DNA from: Pyronema omphalodes
Taxonomy: Eukaryota; Ascomycota; Pezizomycetes; Pezizales; Pyronemataceae
Assembly (NCBI GenBank): GCA_024516155.1
Contig: JAJJXM010000045.1
Location: 310,001 to 374,000 of the forward strand
Direction of reading: 5' to 3'
DNA: 64,000 nucleotides
Both the position numbers and the translations under genes were made by a program. The notes beneath the pieces were generated by a model that ran no database searches, was not told where the DNA came from, and was given only the letters and a program-made list of their open reading frames with translations. Of the stretch, positions 1 through 11,294 are shown in pieces. The first letter of the stretch is position 1. Each line of letters begins with the position of its first letter.

Positions 1-2180
1 GTGGAAGTGCAGCATTTCCGACTTCGAGTCATCGAACGCCACCGCATTGTGTGCGCCCACCGAAAAGCGACTTTTGCTGCTGCTTCAAGGGTGCGGGCGT
101 TCGTTCGCGTGATCGCCATGACATACTATCGCTACATCATCGATGTAACTGGGGGTCCATAAGGAGGGGTTGTGGGTTGAGGGCGTCGAAGAGTGGGCGA
201 AGGTAGATTAGGAGAGAAGGAGGAGGGGAGGCGGGGAGCCCTGGGGGATACCAGTGCGAATCGGTCTTTGAATGTCTGTTTTTCCATCAAAGGAGAGGGC
301 GTCGTTCTGTCGTTGAGGAAGGATTCACACCAGCGGACCACCGGCGTCGGGCATCCCAGATTGCGCATGGTTGCCGTTAGTCTCGTCGCTGAGACGTTAT
401 CGAAGGCCCCGCGGACGTCAAGAAAAAGGGTTGATGTTATTAATTTTTGTCGCATGTGGTTTTCGATATCGTGGGTCAGCGCCATAGCTGCGTCTATGGC
501 TGATCGTTTCGGACGCCCGCCGATTTGGTCGTCGTGCAATAGGTCCTGTGTTTCGGCGATTTGGCTAAGTCTGGAGGCCATCAATTTTTCTAGTACTTTT
601 CCCATGCAATTTAGGAGCGCTATGGGTCGGTAGGCTTTGATGGAGCTGTAGTCGGGTTTGTTAGGTTTGGGATAACTACCGTGGTAGCTTCCCTCCAGCA
701 TTTCGGCTGGTAACCTATTTCCCCTAACGTGGCATACAAAGTTGTTAGTTCTTTAGGGATGACTTCCATCGTTCGTCGAAGGCACAGGAACGTTATCCAT
801 CTGGTCCCGGGGCTTTCTTAGGTGATGAGGACGAGATGGCGAGGGCAACTTCCTTTTCAGTGAACGTGGTCCAGGGGAGGGGGGTTTTGTTGTTAGCGGG
901 GGGGTTAATTGGGGCGGATGGGGGGGGGGGGGAAGAGAGCTTGGAAGCTGTCACTTTACCAGGAAGTCGGTATGGGTTGTAGTGACGCCGTTTTCTGTTG
1001 GTGATGGGGGGGGTTAGTTGTGTTTTCGGGGATTGGTATATCTGAAAGCTGCCCATATGTCTGACCCTCTGCCTGGGACAAGTATTCTTTCCAGAGCTTG
1101 TCTTTGGCGTGTCGTACAGCTCTGTAGTGGGCGTTTCTAAAGCTGCGGTAGGCGTTCAGAGCGTCCTCGGATCTGTAGAGTTTCCACCTCTTTCTAGCCT
1201 GAGACATCGCCGCCTTCGTGTCTTTCAGCTCTTGAGTCCACCATCGTTTTGCTCGGGGGGAATGCTGGACGAGAGGGGTTGCTGTTCGTGCGGCTTGGCG
1301 ATGGCTTTTTGGATCGAGGCTGCCCACTCATCCAGGTTCGCTTTCGTTGGGTTGGACTTGTAGGAGTGCCATGTCGGGGAGAGCTCGCCGTAGTTGGAGG
1401 AGCTGGAGAATTCGTCCCAGTTGGTGCGCTTCCATTCAAGCGTGGTTGCTGGTCGACGTACTCGATATCCGGGTGTTGGGATCGGATTTGAAATCTGATG
1501 ACCTCGTGGTCCGAACCCGTCGCTGCTTCGTCGTCTATGCACCAATTTTGAACTGCGTTTGCCATGGCGGGCGATGACAGTGTGAGGTCTAGGACTGAGG
1601 ATCCTCGTCCTGTCTTGTATAGTATGTGGGTGTGTCCGGGGTGTTCGCCAGCACCATCCTTCTTCCTCTATTAGGCGTACGAGTTCCTCCGCACGAGCCA
1701 TGTGTTGTAATGGCTGTTCCAGAGAGGATGGTGGGCGTTCATGTCACCCGTTAGTACACACCGGCTGGGTAGTTGGAGGGGGTTCACGAGCGGGGGATTG
1801 TGAATAGGCGTGTTCTGGAGTCCCATTCATTGTATATGTTAATGAGGTAGAAAGGGGGAATGAGGGGGGTTTGGACTTCGAGTATCTGCATGTCAGGGTC
1901 AGAGCAGATATCGGGGCGGGGGGTAACTTGTAGGAAAGGGTTTAAACGAGAACATAGGCTGCCGTTCTTATCGTTGCGCCATGGGGGGAGGGGGGAATGA
2001 GTGTTAGGAAGTTTGGGATGGGAGGTAACGAATTGGGTTCTTGATGTTTGTTTCTTGCAGCAGGATAATATCTGCTCTTGCTCCGGCGGTGTTCAGGAGC
2101 GTATTCAGAGCATTGGTGCTTCTGTTCATGTTGTGTGATATGACATGAATGGTTGCTGCCGACTGTGTCTGTTTATGCAT
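1..2180 (-). pseudogene. LINE C ORF2: endonuclease plus reverse transcriptase (3' end missing)
   Basis: ORF2 makes the enzyme that nicks target DNA and reverse-transcribes the element RNA. The likely ATG is at 2180, just after the ORF1 stop at 2184. Endonuclease signs, in broken frames from 2150 to 1700, are ILLQET, LINIYNEWDS and a GDMNAHH-like block. A basic linker with KRWWTQELK follows at about 1330-1060. RT blocks then appear: KKAPGPDG (about 800), AYRPIALLNCMGKVLEKL (about 640-590), IGGRPKRSAIDAAMAL (about 535-490) and LDVRGAFDNVSA (about 430-395). The catalytic YIDD lies at about 150-130 in another frame. The match to the Tad/I-type RT order is strong, but several indels and the window edge prevent one continuous frame. 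Confidence 0.88.
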
Positions 2181-2183
2181 CAG

Positions 2184-3862
2184 TCATGATAGTGTTATGG
2201 GGGTGTCTTCGGGGTTCGAGCGGGGGAAGCGAGTTTTGTCCCAAGCTGCCTTTACTACCGCAATGCGCGTTGGGCATTTGGGGTGAAATGCTGGGTGGTT
2301 GGCGTCAGCGTTGGGATCTTTTGCGCAGTTTGCACAACGGGGGGGAATGTGATGGCATGGTTTGCCTTTTCTGTGGGGGCATTCGGGGCAAAGGTGGAGT
2401 TCGGTGGGGTGGTTAGCTGTACAGATTGCACAGATGGGGTCGGAGGTTTTGGGGCAGAGGGCGTGGTGGTGTCCGAAGTGGAGGCACCTACGGCACTGGT
2501 CCGTGGAACGCGACGAGTGATAATCCGTGACTTTGCGCGGTTCATAGCGGATAATAACCTTCTTGCGCTTGAGCATGCGCGCATCTTCTGCCGTCTTTAG
2601 GGCGATCATGATGCTAGAAGCGGTCTTACCAACTCGCTTATCGGGATGGGTTATGTAGCGGGGGGGTTGTGTCAAGCGAACCGCGTTATTGCGTTCGATT
2701 TCATTTTGGAGGGCTGTCATGCCTTCCGGGGTGTCTGGGTACACGTCTAGCGGGATGCTATGTACGGTGAGTTTGTGCCATTTTTCGGCGATTTGGGGGT
2801 CTTTGAGGGTCATGTGGACTGCCTGTGCAGCGTCTTTCATGACTGGCAGGAATTGGGAGACCTCGGTCTCGGTTGTGTCTGGGGGAACGTAAGGAGCAGG
2901 TTGCCTCCAGCGTTTTTCCTCACGGTCACTACGGCTATGGGTTGGGTGCCTCTGCCTCTCGGAGAGCCCTATTAACCATGTTACCTACTTGGACCTTTGC
3001 GTCGTCCGTCAAGTTTTCTGGATCAGGACATGGGAGGATAACGGTCACTGGGCGGTTGTTTTGTGGGGTAGGGTTGGCTTTTTTGGGGTGGGTGCGGGAT
3101 TCTTGGGGGGGGCGGGGGTGGGGTTTGTTTTGTGGGGGGGGGGCGCGGGCTTTCTGTCCGAATAGCCTACCTGGGACGTCCGGTTCGGACCAGGCTGCGC
3201 TGGGTTCACTGGGGGGAAAGGCGGGGGAGGGGGGGAGGGGAATGTTTTTGGTGAGGGTGTCCTCGGCTGCAAGCAGCGGGTTTTCCAGTAGTTGATAAGG
3301 GCAGTGGTTTGTGCGTCAGAGGGGGGATTGGGGATGGGGGATGATTCAATGCGTTGGGAAGGTTTGTAGTTGGGGACCAGAGTGCGCAGCATGTCTTGGG
3401 TTTCGCGCATGATGGCTCGGTCTCTGTCCATGATTCTGAAAGCCTTCGTGATCCTGTCGTTTGTGTGTCTGTCGGTTTCTCTGGCGGTGTCGGCGTATGT
3501 TGCCACTGCCGAAAGGAGACGTTCAGCGAGGTGGATCGGAGGGTCATTGTTTCGGCCCTGGAGGTGGATTGAGCTGTGCGCAGGGCTTCTTGAATGCCCG
3601 TTTCGTAGACCAGGGCGGATTCGGAGGATGCGTCGGTAGTGGTGGGGGGCCGCGTTTAAGGGTACGGTTGCCTGTGGAAAGGTATCCCGGACTGGATCGT
3701 GTGTTGCGTGCTGGGTGACGTAACGGGTGGGGCACGGTTGCGCGGAGTGGGTTCGGGGGTGGAGTACGACGTACGGGGGAGGGAGTCGGGGAGGGTTCGT
3801 CGAGTTCACTGAGGTCGAGTCCAGTCAGTCCAAGTTCATGTGTCGGCGGGTCGGTTCCATCA
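2184..3862 (-). pseudogene. LINE C ORF1: zinc-knuckle nucleic-acid binding protein
   Basis: ORF1 of this LINE class coats element RNA. The downstream half (2184-2840) is a clean 218-residue frame with three Cys/His clusters near its end: CRRCLHFGHHHALC, CAICTANHPTELHLC and a CANC...HPKC cluster. The upstream half (3045-3809) is rich in Pro, Thr and Arg, contains a helical stretch around FRIMDRDRAIMRETQDML, and begins on a non-ATG codon because the true N-terminus is broken by frameshifts near 3820-3860. The two halves are in different frames. The stop at 2184-2186 sits four bases before the probable ORF2 ATG at 2180. Confidence 0.82.
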
Positions 3863-4270
3863 TGAGGCTCTGCTCTAGCGTGTTTGCTAAGGCCGAGCGT
3901 GGGGAGGGGAGGTTTGTCGGGGGGAGGTTTTCTTCCTCGCAGCGGACGCGCGAGTTGCCATTGAGGTTGGAGACAGGTTGATTAGGATGATTTGACTGGG
4001 GGAAGGAGTGGAGTTCGATTGCGGAGGATGTGGTTGATGATGGGGGTTGATGGAGGTCGAGCCGAGTGCACCTTCAGGGGCCCGGATTCTCTGTCTTCAC
4101 CGTTCACGACGAAAAAGAGGGGGCCTGGTCTGTGGAGCTACGGCTAGGTAATTTGACGTCGCTGATGACGATTTCGCACGAAAATCTGTGGATTTCCGTG
4201 TTGTTGTGGCGATAGCTGGGGGGGGGGGTCGAACTCGAGGTAGGTTGGTTGTTGTGCAGTATTGGATATG

Positions 4271-5027
4271 AACCTCCATCAGTATGAGGTATTTCATACA
4301 AATCGATCGGAAAGCGAGGAAAGAAGGAGTAAAGAATCATGCAAACATAGTGTTAATGCTGTTATTTCACGATTGATAAACTAAACGAGTGATAATGATG
4401 CATGTACCTGCCGGGAAGCGATAGAGGAAATGCTGTACCTATAAGATAGGTAAGACGACGGTTGATAAAGGTCTCAAGAGCATGATTATTGAGTTAGATG
4501 TTATAATACTTGACTTAGTAGTGTAAAAGATACTAAAGTCGTTGAAATATGTGGAATCCTACGAATCACGAAATGAGTTGAAGATGTTTCATTCCTCATA
4601 GTCATACCGATATCCGAAACTGGGGATTGCCAAGGGGGTGCAAAATGCAACAAGCCATCGACGTAGAAAAGGACAACACAGGTTGCAAAAAGTATTCAAC
4701 CATCGGCGCTGAGGTAAATAACCTAACCATTACTGCATCAAGCCAACGTTCTCTTCTGGCACCAAATTCTCGTGGTGAAGCTAAGGTAGGATACAAAGCT
4801 TCCATCAGGCTCGGTATGGCACAATAGGTTTATCATTTGATTTCACATTTGTACAGACCGGAACTTGGCTATGCTAGTATAAACATACCAAATCCAGTAC
4901 AGAAATACCGGAAAGTGTATTTTATACGAGAAGACGAGTATCCCATTCCGCTGAAGTTTGAACTACTTATGTGAATATTCAGGACTAAAACGTATCATCC
5001 AAATCACTACGCTCCTGCTCGCGGCGT
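4271..5027. other. AT-rich intergenic sequence
   Basis: No convincing gene. Short frames of about 65 codons around 4600-4830 overlap on opposite strands and show no recognisable motif, so I treat them as chance. Confidence 0.5.
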
Positions 5028-5630
5028 CTATAATACACCAAGTCGATCACCAACCCAATCCAACACCAAAGCGCCTTCAAAACGTCCGCCCTGACATGAT
5101 TTTTTCCACGCCAAGCCCTCCATAAAAATCCCATCAACCCCTTTCGCCACCGCTATCTGCGTCTCCGAACCCAAATACTTCGATTCCTCCATAACACACT
5201 GCAACATCCCATGATTCCCTTCCTCCTTATATATCTGAGCCAATCTGTTCAACTCACCTTCCTGTTTACAGGCTTCTTCAAAGATGTCTAAGCAGATTTC
5301 AAACGCATCACACAATGCTCCGAGTTGATATTCATCAAGATCATCGTTAAGAAGATTGATGGGGCTAGTGGCTACTGAGATCTGCCGCAGGATTTTGTAG
5401 ACATCATGATCAGCATCAATGGGGATCAACCCCGAGATATTGAGTCCGTAGATGGGAATAGGTGACTGACGTTCGAGCGCGAAGATATGTAAGGTGCTGG
5501 TGGTGAGGTCTCGTCGCTGGGATCTTAAAGAAGGGGTGGGGCGAAAAAGCCAATCGTACTCGCTCTTTTTGACTGTGGATTGGTGGGGGTTGAGGGGAGA
5601 GGGAAGGCCGATGCTGGTTCGACGAGGCAT
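5028..5630 (-). CDS. Unrecognised protein, distant relative of family 1
   Basis: A 200-residue frame starting at the ATG at 5630; a longer reading to 5705 would need a TTG start. The N-terminal third is rich in Pro, Ser and Arg. From about residue 85 it follows the family 1 C-terminal domain block by block: a GLIPIDADHDVYKILRQIS segment matches the family 1 AEAxPVLxALQxITKDYD segment. Then LCDAFEICLDIFEE, GNHGMLQCVMEES and VAKGVDGIF match the family 1 blocks CKYREIFDTLI, GSLLSLMQMEAN and TWDKAMDIVYW. Identity is low, so the relationship is an inference from conserved order and spacing. The last 30 residues may be shifted: a neighbouring frame reads YYRRREQERSDLDD, closer to the family 1 C-terminus. 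No signal peptide or membrane segment is visible. Function unknown. Confidence 0.55.
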   Translation of the reverse strand: MPRRTSIGLPSPLNPHQSTVKKSEYDWLFRPTPSLRSQRRDLTTSTLHIFALERQSPIPIYGLNISGLIPIDADHDVYKILRQISVATSPINLLNDDLDEYQLGALCDAFEICLDIFEEACKQEGELNRLAQIYKEEGNHGMLQCVMEESKYLGSETQIAVAKGVDGIFMEGLAWKKSCQGGRFEGALVLDWVGDRLGVL

Positions 5631-6745
5631 GCTGAATATGTCTGGGATAATATTGTTGGGGAGGTATTGTTTTGAGCTGTAGTAGAGTGATGGTTGGGAT
5701 TGCAAAGGTCATACCAGCAGGTTGTTGTGAGCAGGGTGGCTTTCAATACAGTTCCACAATGTGATGCATATCCGACCTTTGAATGGAGGATGCAATAGAA
5801 GTAAAGGCGCGTCCGCATTTAGAAGCAGGGTTTCTGGTAGTTGAATTCACATCTGGGAAAGGTAATGTAAAGACCGTATTGAATTGATATATACTACAGT
5901 ATGATGTGGGTTTCTGTCGTCTCGTAATATGTTCGTCAACATCCTTGACACAAATGCAGACTTTATTCCCGTAAAATTCCGGAAGCTGGTGTATAAGAGT
6001 TTCGAAATACATGGGCAAAATATGTTCGAAATTTCTAATAGCATGATTGAAGTGGCATCTGTCGGAAAGCGGTGAAAGCTGGCGTAAGAGGTCGCCCAGT
6101 TCAAAGGGGATATTCCAGTGGTCTGGGCGGCGGAAAGCGCTTCTCTGTCTTTTGAATTGCCTAGCCTTCGCGAAGAAAGCAACCGAGAAATCTACAGCCT
6201 GCGGGCTCCCTCACAGTTTAAATGGAGTAACTAGTACTGAGAGGAAGTTGTAAAGAAAGTTTGCTGTTGCTGTCCCGAGAGTAAGTGAACGAGCAAGAGA
6301 GACATCCTACAGCCAAATTTCATCAGGAAATATTTTGACCGACATCGGCAAGTTTTAATACATTTTCTTGACTTCAGCAACTGTTCTTTCTTATTATGAG
6401 CAGTTAGTAACATGGTAAATGTACTCGTATGTACAACCTCCCCACCGAGAGCCGCCAAAACAGGCCAAGCCGCACAATTAGCATGACATCGCTAGTTTTA
6501 TTTAGTCTTAGAATTAGCCCTATCCTATGGCTCCGACTACCGAATCTCCGCGTTTCCTCCGTTTTCCTCGTTAATTTCTCCCGATGATGATGCTACGGTG
6601 CACCCTCAAGGTTACGTTCACGTCATCCGCAGCCGCCTAACGTCGTGTAGCACCCGAAAATCTGCCCAGCACTTTCAAGTGTCTCCCCGCCTAATATTCA
6701 AGCAAATCCAACCTAATTTCCCGCTCCAATCAGTCCCGGCCCATC
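5631..6745. other. Intergenic sequence without a supported gene
   Basis: Several frames of 60-110 codons overlap on both strands here (for example 5847-6182 minus). None matches the repeated families or a motif I know. Confidence 0.4.
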
Positions 6746-7422
6746 CTACCAATTACCTAGTGCCCTGGACCCCGGTTGAAACTGCTCATCCATGAGCTTC
6801 GCAAGGGTCTTGACGATCAATTCGGCCGTTTCGATTGCCATCGTTGGAGTCGGAGTTAACGATTTCTCCCCAAAATTCTCCAAATTCATGACATCTGTCA
6901 ACAGTTCGTCGATTTTGTTGAACTTTCCGAAGACGTTGATCGTGAACATTTCGTAATGTTTATACTTTTGAAGAATGCGATGTTTATACATCCTTCTAAT
7001 CCCATTACGGTTTTCATCCGTGACAGTTTTTCGTCGGGGGAGATATTGGTATTTAAAATGTCCGTGTAGAGCCGCCATAGTTGCCGTACCCCCATTCGGA
7101 TCACGCATTCATCCATCGAAGTCATTTTCAATTTTTCTGTCGTTGCTGTGATACTTTCAAAATACGGTCGGACTACCCGAAAGTATTGTGCATCCCGAGG
7201 AATGAACATCCTCACGATTCGGGAGTACACAGTTACTGTAACGGGTAGATAGAGGGGGATAATCGGGAGATGTGAAAGTGAGCTTTCAAATGGACGGTTG
7301 GTGCGGGCTACAACGTTGGGTAGGCGATTCTGTTGGCCGTCGGGTTCGCCGTAAGGTTGGTTGTTGACTTGCTCCGTCAGCCTGCCATTAGGCTCGAGGT
7401 TGTGTTCAGCTTCGGATTCCAT
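6746..7422 (-). pseudogene. Family 2 protein, copy 1 (one frameshift)
   Basis: Starts at the ATG at 7422. About 50 residues of polar, Asn/Gln/Glu-rich sequence lead into a conserved domain with IPRDAQYFRVVRPY, MDECVIRMGVRQLWRLYTDI, SRMKTVMGLEGCINIAFFK and, after a frameshift near 6970, KYKHYEMF, FGKFNKIDELLTDVMNL and MAIETAELIVKTL. The paralogue at 40,012-40,765 shares these blocks in the same order, including IPRD, MDECV, RRIYTDIL-like and GKFxKIDELL, which shows the two are copies of one gene. About 220 residues when the two frames are taken together. No signal peptide seen. The family is unknown to me, and its only visible relation to families 1 and 3 is genomic co-location. Confidence 0.7.
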
Positions 7423-8055
7423 GACAAGGAAAACGCTCGTGGGTTGGTTATCGCACTGCCTGGTACTGGACCGAACAGGTCGTGTCTCGTCTCGTCAGCA
7501 GTTCATTCAAGCTCCATGATTTAAAGCGCAGAGTTTCACTATTACCCGTTCTGGTCGCAATATCTCAGCAGAAGCTTATATCCGAATCCGGTTTTATTAT
7601 CTTGTGTAAAGAAACGCAGAACTTCGGTCTTTGGATGAAGTATTTATGCTCTTCATTGAAATGTCGCCAATACGCCGTCGGTTGCCGTTTCGGAAACACC
7701 CTGAAGAATCCTGAAAACCCGTCCGTTCACCGTGAGTATTACAACGCGAATCTCGCGTGGATATTGCATTCGCGGGCAACACTCGCGCTAGAACTAGCGC
7801 TACTGTGGCATCTCGCATCCTCGAGTATGCGTTTACAGTCGACTGTATAACTGGTCGCTGTTTTACAACTTCTCTCCACACCGTTCCCCTGCCTCTGCCG
7901 ACTCTGCACCACCCACGGCACCCAGACCGGAACTCACCACATATGGCGTCCGAGATCGCGTTTCCAACTGTTTTATCTGACGGTTTTGGCTTTGTCACTT
8001 CAACTTCATCACCATCTGCATACAAATCACCGGAATCAACGATTTCCGACCAGCA
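7423..8055. other. Upstream region of the 3a copy, with a recurrent short block
   Basis: About 7860-8050 is related to the leader of the other 3a genes (20,780-20,940 and 55,300-55,480), including the CACCACCCACGG-like stretch. On the minus strand near 7825-7745 it also carries a block that translates as MRDATVALVLARVLPANA, related to the small conserved frames at 20,138 and 56,128. I see no independent gene. Confidence 0.5.
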
Positions 8056-8720
8056 ATGGCGAAGCGCGATAAGAATAACAGTAAGCAAGATAACGAGGAG
8101 GAGGATGATATGCATGATACCTTCTTCAACAGCGATATTAAGGATGATATTAATGATGATTAACTCATCCAAGATAATCACAACAATAACTACAATAACG
8201 ACAGTGACGAAAAGGACGACCATAACGACGACGACGACGACGACAACGGTGACTACAATGACTATGATGACCATGAAAACTACAACGACAACGACAAAAG
8301 TGACATCAAAAACGATCAATCCAGCAAGGTCGGCGCAAGCCTGAAATCCGTAGAATATCCTCAGCCAGCCCTACTCTCAACCGGCTGTCCACTCTGCCGC
8401 ATCACCGTATTCCCACCCTGGAAGAATCACTACTGGTTAATCGTACCCAACACAAGAGTCGGTAACACTCTACAGAATCCGCGTGGCCCTTCGCCAAATG
8501 AAACGGTGGAGTCACGAACTCTTCTTAACTCGACGAAATCCTCCAGTAGCAAAGTCGTGGCATGTTCTGTATCAAACCTCGGACTCTATTAAAAAATACA
8601 ATCTAACAAACAGCACCAGATACTTAGTAGCGGCTCGAGAGAAACTTTTATACGCACTGAAGATACATTTGAAAGACTTTGGGAGCTGCAATGCACCCGG
8701 ACCAAAATCGTTACTGGGGA
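8056..8720 (+). pseudogene. Family 3a protein, broken and 3'-truncated copy
   Basis: ATG at 8056 followed by MAKRDKNNSKQDNEEEDDM, close to the start of the intact-looking 3a copy at 21,011. An in-frame TAA occurs at about 8161, next to a small deletion relative to that copy. The Asn/Asp-rich tail then continues, followed by STGCPLCRITVFPPWKNHYW, the family CxxC segment. Homology runs through EKLLYALKIHLKDFGSCNAPGPK to about 8720. There the sequence changes abruptly into the reverse complement of a 3b gene 3' region, so the C-terminal third is missing. The junction looks like a rearrangement rather than an intron. Confidence 0.75.
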
Positions 8721-9437
8721 CCGAATCCATCAATTACAACTGGCTGGCGACAGAGTCAAACAGGGATTTCTTGGGGCTTCTATGCTTTCGTAGTAGTAAT
8801 AATCTTGATATTTTCTCCACTTTCCGCATCGCCCCAGTCAGCTGCAGTTATTGAATCAACATTAGTAGCCTGTAGACCATTGACAGTCTGCAAAAGAATT
8901 GTATAAGTAGTATTCGTATGGCTAATAAAAAACAAACGAAGTCTCTGGAATAATAAAGCGGTCCAGGACCTGCCAATTTCCGTGAATGCCGGAGATAAAT
9001 TACTACGACGCCCTTCGAACGTCCCTCTTCATCTCCTCAACCTGACTCGTTTGAATATGAAGTTGCAACATACGACCAAACGACACAATAATGTGAAACA
9101 CAAACACAAACACCTCGTGAACCTTATCAATGACGTCATTAAACGACCTCACCGGTAGCGCATGAAAGGCTCCACACAGGACCCGAGCCGGCAATGTTGC
9201 CTCCTCCATGTTATTATTCCAATATTTTGATCTCTGTAGCACCTCCATGAAGCAATGAATCTGCTCCATTGTAACAACTTTCGGTCACGGTTGACTAAAG
9301 GTCCTCCTGAAGCCATTTAAATATACAATCAACGCCCCGCGAAAGTCCTCTAAAGCATCCAATGAATATCACATGCTATTGGTTAGGTCATATACCTTGG
9401 TAATGTCAGACAATTGGAAGATTATGTGCCGGGTTAC
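8721..9437 (-). pseudogene. Family 3b protein, 5'-truncated copy plus its 3' flank
   Basis: Reads from 9437 leftward and matches the second half of the 3b genes at 14,581-15,502 and 61,160-62,085: the YSLDALEDFRGALIVYLNGF segment, then MEQIHCFMEVLQRSKYWNN, EEATLPARVLCGAFHALPVR and FGRMLQLHIQ, with a changed C-terminus ending at 9003. The interval 8721-9002 corresponds to the 3' flank of 3b genes (the TTACAACTGGCTGGCGA stretch also occurs at 14,275). The Asn/Asp tail and CxxC half are absent; the copy stops at a 201-bp MITE. An in-frame stop near 9370 and further changes make it non-functional. Confidence 0.75.
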
Positions 9438-9438
9438 T

Positions 9439-9639
9439 GGAGGACTTCCCATCGCTCTATTGGGGGTGGATAGAAAGACCCCAATTTCACCTATACGATA
9501 GCAATAAAAAATCCGAGTAGACAGGGGGAAACATACCCCCCTTTCTATCCTAATGCTCTACTCGCGTTCTATAGAAAATAATTTTTTGTCGTGAAATGGG
9601 CTCTCCCATTGGTTGCTATAGAGCGATGGGAAGTCCTCC
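9439..9639. mobile_element. 201-bp MITE with 3-bp target duplication, copy 1
   Basis: Short element with inverted ends: left end GGAGGACTTCCCATCGCTCT, and the right end is its reverse complement. Flanked by ACT at 9436-9438 and 9640-9642. The same element is at 44,704-44,902 flanked by AAT. It has no coding capacity. Three-base duplications are made by PIF/Harbinger and CACTA transposases, but the termini fit neither consensus well, so the superfamily is left open. It sits where the 3b copy is truncated. Confidence 0.88.
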
Positions 9640-9649
9640 ACTGTTTCAA

Positions 9650-10620
9650 ACATTCACCGTACATATGGCATACTCGAATTAGAAAAGTGCTTGCCCTTCT
9701 ATGTTTGTAGCCCGCAGCAAAACGGTAACATCGGATAACGTCACATGGTCTTACGTTCCGACCTAATACTGTCGCAGTAAGGCGCAGATACTGCATCTCC
9801 ATCCTGGCTGCAGATCTCCGACGAAGACTAACGAAACAGGGAACTTGGCGAGAAACCGGGATGCTGCATGCGCTAGTTCCCGCTGCAGGGCAACCGCGCA
9901 ACGCGACATCTGGAACCTCAACGGTCAACAGTTTGCAGTCATGTCGCGGAAATGTCAGTGGTCCACGGTCATCCTTTGGATTCTGTGGAGGCAGTAATGG
10001 ACGGCGGCTGGGCTGGAATATTCACAGGTTGACTTGTATTTTATTCAAGTCCCGTATTTTGTAATTTTGCACGGTCTCCATAAGAGAGCGTGGCATACAA
10101 GCCCAGAATTGCGCCAAGAGATTTTATTCGCCTATTGGGGTGAAACTTTTAGGCTAGCCGGACCCTGTATTTTCCCCGCGAGGCGTGATTGTCCGTCAAT
10201 TTCCAGTTCTCTGTAACGTCACGTTCATCAACCTGTTCTACATTTTTTTCTATCAGCAAAGCTGACTTAGAACCATGGTAATTTGAGTCGTTTGTACATG
10301 AAATGTTCTCTCCGTTGCTGTTGTTTTCCATCTATGCGTTTCGCTTTTGGGCCACGGTTGGAGAAGCCAATCAGGGAAACTGGCAGACACTACACCAGAC
10401 TGCACTCAATGCTGAAGCCTGACGGATTTATGGATCACGCCTAATCTAGCGCGGTGGCTGCGTTCTCGTCAACAAGCCGATTCCAGCAGATGATACACTC
10501 ATTGCGGTCCAATTATCTTCGTGATTTTTATCATTCTTGTAAATGTTTTGTAATGATTGCTTTGTCATGGAAATATATACATGAGAAGTATCTAAACGGA
10601 GTCTAAAATCAATAGACAAT
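9650..10620 (+). repeat. R1 intergenic repeat, copy 1
   Basis: About 0.9 kb of non-coding sequence repeated at 12,830-13,731, 16,180-17,150 and, inverted and interrupted, 58,970-60,470. Shared landmarks in order are CACATGGT, a GACTAACGAAACAGGGAAC-like stretch, AACAGTTTGCAGTCATGTCG, GCTAGCCGGACCCTG (10,153-10,167), AACGTCACGTTCATCAA (about 10,217) and AGCAGATGATACAC. It lies between the divergent 3b and family 1 genes in each full module, so it is probably their shared upstream region rather than a transposon. No terminal repeats were found. Confidence 0.75.
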
Positions 10621-11294
10621 CATCTTGAACATACATTCTTCTTTTTTCTCACACTACGACATGTCAATTACTTCATGACATTCTGGCTTGTGAATTCCTG
10701 TGTATTTCTTTATAACAAAATTTGTGATTTCACCTGAAAGAGTGCATAACATGAATCCGTTGCAAGACCTTCGGTCCCACTCGCTATACAGACACTCCAT
10801 AAACCCTGACCCTAATTCATGTCGTCTTCCCCGGAACCAAAACATCGTAAGAAAGGAAATTTATTCTGGCCATGAAATCCTCCGTCCACGGTTCTTCTGC
10901 ACCATTGAGTCGCATAAAGTCATTGTGATTCTTCATGTCAGCTATACCACTTATGTCTACGCCTACACCTGTACCCTCTCAGGGTGCCCGCGACAACTAT
11001 TGACGTCATTGGGTTTATCCTCTAATCCCGACTCCCGACCCGCCGTGTTATGTCTATGTCCAAGGGGAATTTAAGAAATGGGATACCGGCATACCACGTC
11101 GTTTAGAGACTGGGAAACAGGCCACAGCTGCAAAACTGATAACAAAACCCATCGAAGAACCCCACTTCGCGAATTTCAGAAAATTCGACACATCCCGGAC
11201 ATCATTCCAATAACACCGTTCACCGTCTTGTACCTCAGTAAGAAAGGCATTGTAAACCGGCAGTCCGAAACTGATTTGCAATAGTCCCCGCGTT
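10621..11294 (+). promoter_or_regulatory. Conserved 5' region of the family 1 gene
   Basis: Non-coding stretch immediately before the family 1 ATG. It is similar to 17,150-17,954 and, inverted, 58,312-58,970. Shared pieces include CAATTACTTCATG, the GGTCCCACTCG-like stretch, GCACCATTGAGT, and AACCCATCGAAGAACCCCAC close to the ATG. Conservation outside coding sequence suggests promoter and leader, but no single element can be proven. Confidence 0.5.

Larger units (their letters stand above)
1..4270 (-). mobile_element. LINE C, Tad1-like non-LTR retrotransposon, cut by the window edge
   Basis: Minus-strand non-LTR retrotransposon whose 3' part lies beyond base 1. Reading from right to left there is an ORF1 with a proline-rich N-terminal half and CCHC zinc knuckles, then an ORF2 with an endonuclease/exonuclease/phosphatase domain and a reverse transcriptase. 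The 5' limit near 4270 is a guess from where GC-rich, G-biased sequence gives way to AT-rich sequence. It belongs to a different family from LINE A and LINE B: the zinc-knuckle region reads differently, although the architecture is the same. All frames carry frameshifts, so it is not autonomous as assembled. Confidence 0.9.

Noticed and set aside
7597..8319. Val/Ile-rich 240-codon minus-strand frame resembling a membrane protein
   Set aside because: It is the antisense of the Asn/Asp repeat tail of the 3a copy; the same artefact appears opposite the other family 3 tails (15,173-15,532; 21,077-21,391; 54,872-55,186; 61,130-61,438).
9650..10620. R1 as a transposable element
   Set aside because: No inverted or direct terminal repeats or target duplications, and copies occur only in the gene modules visible here.
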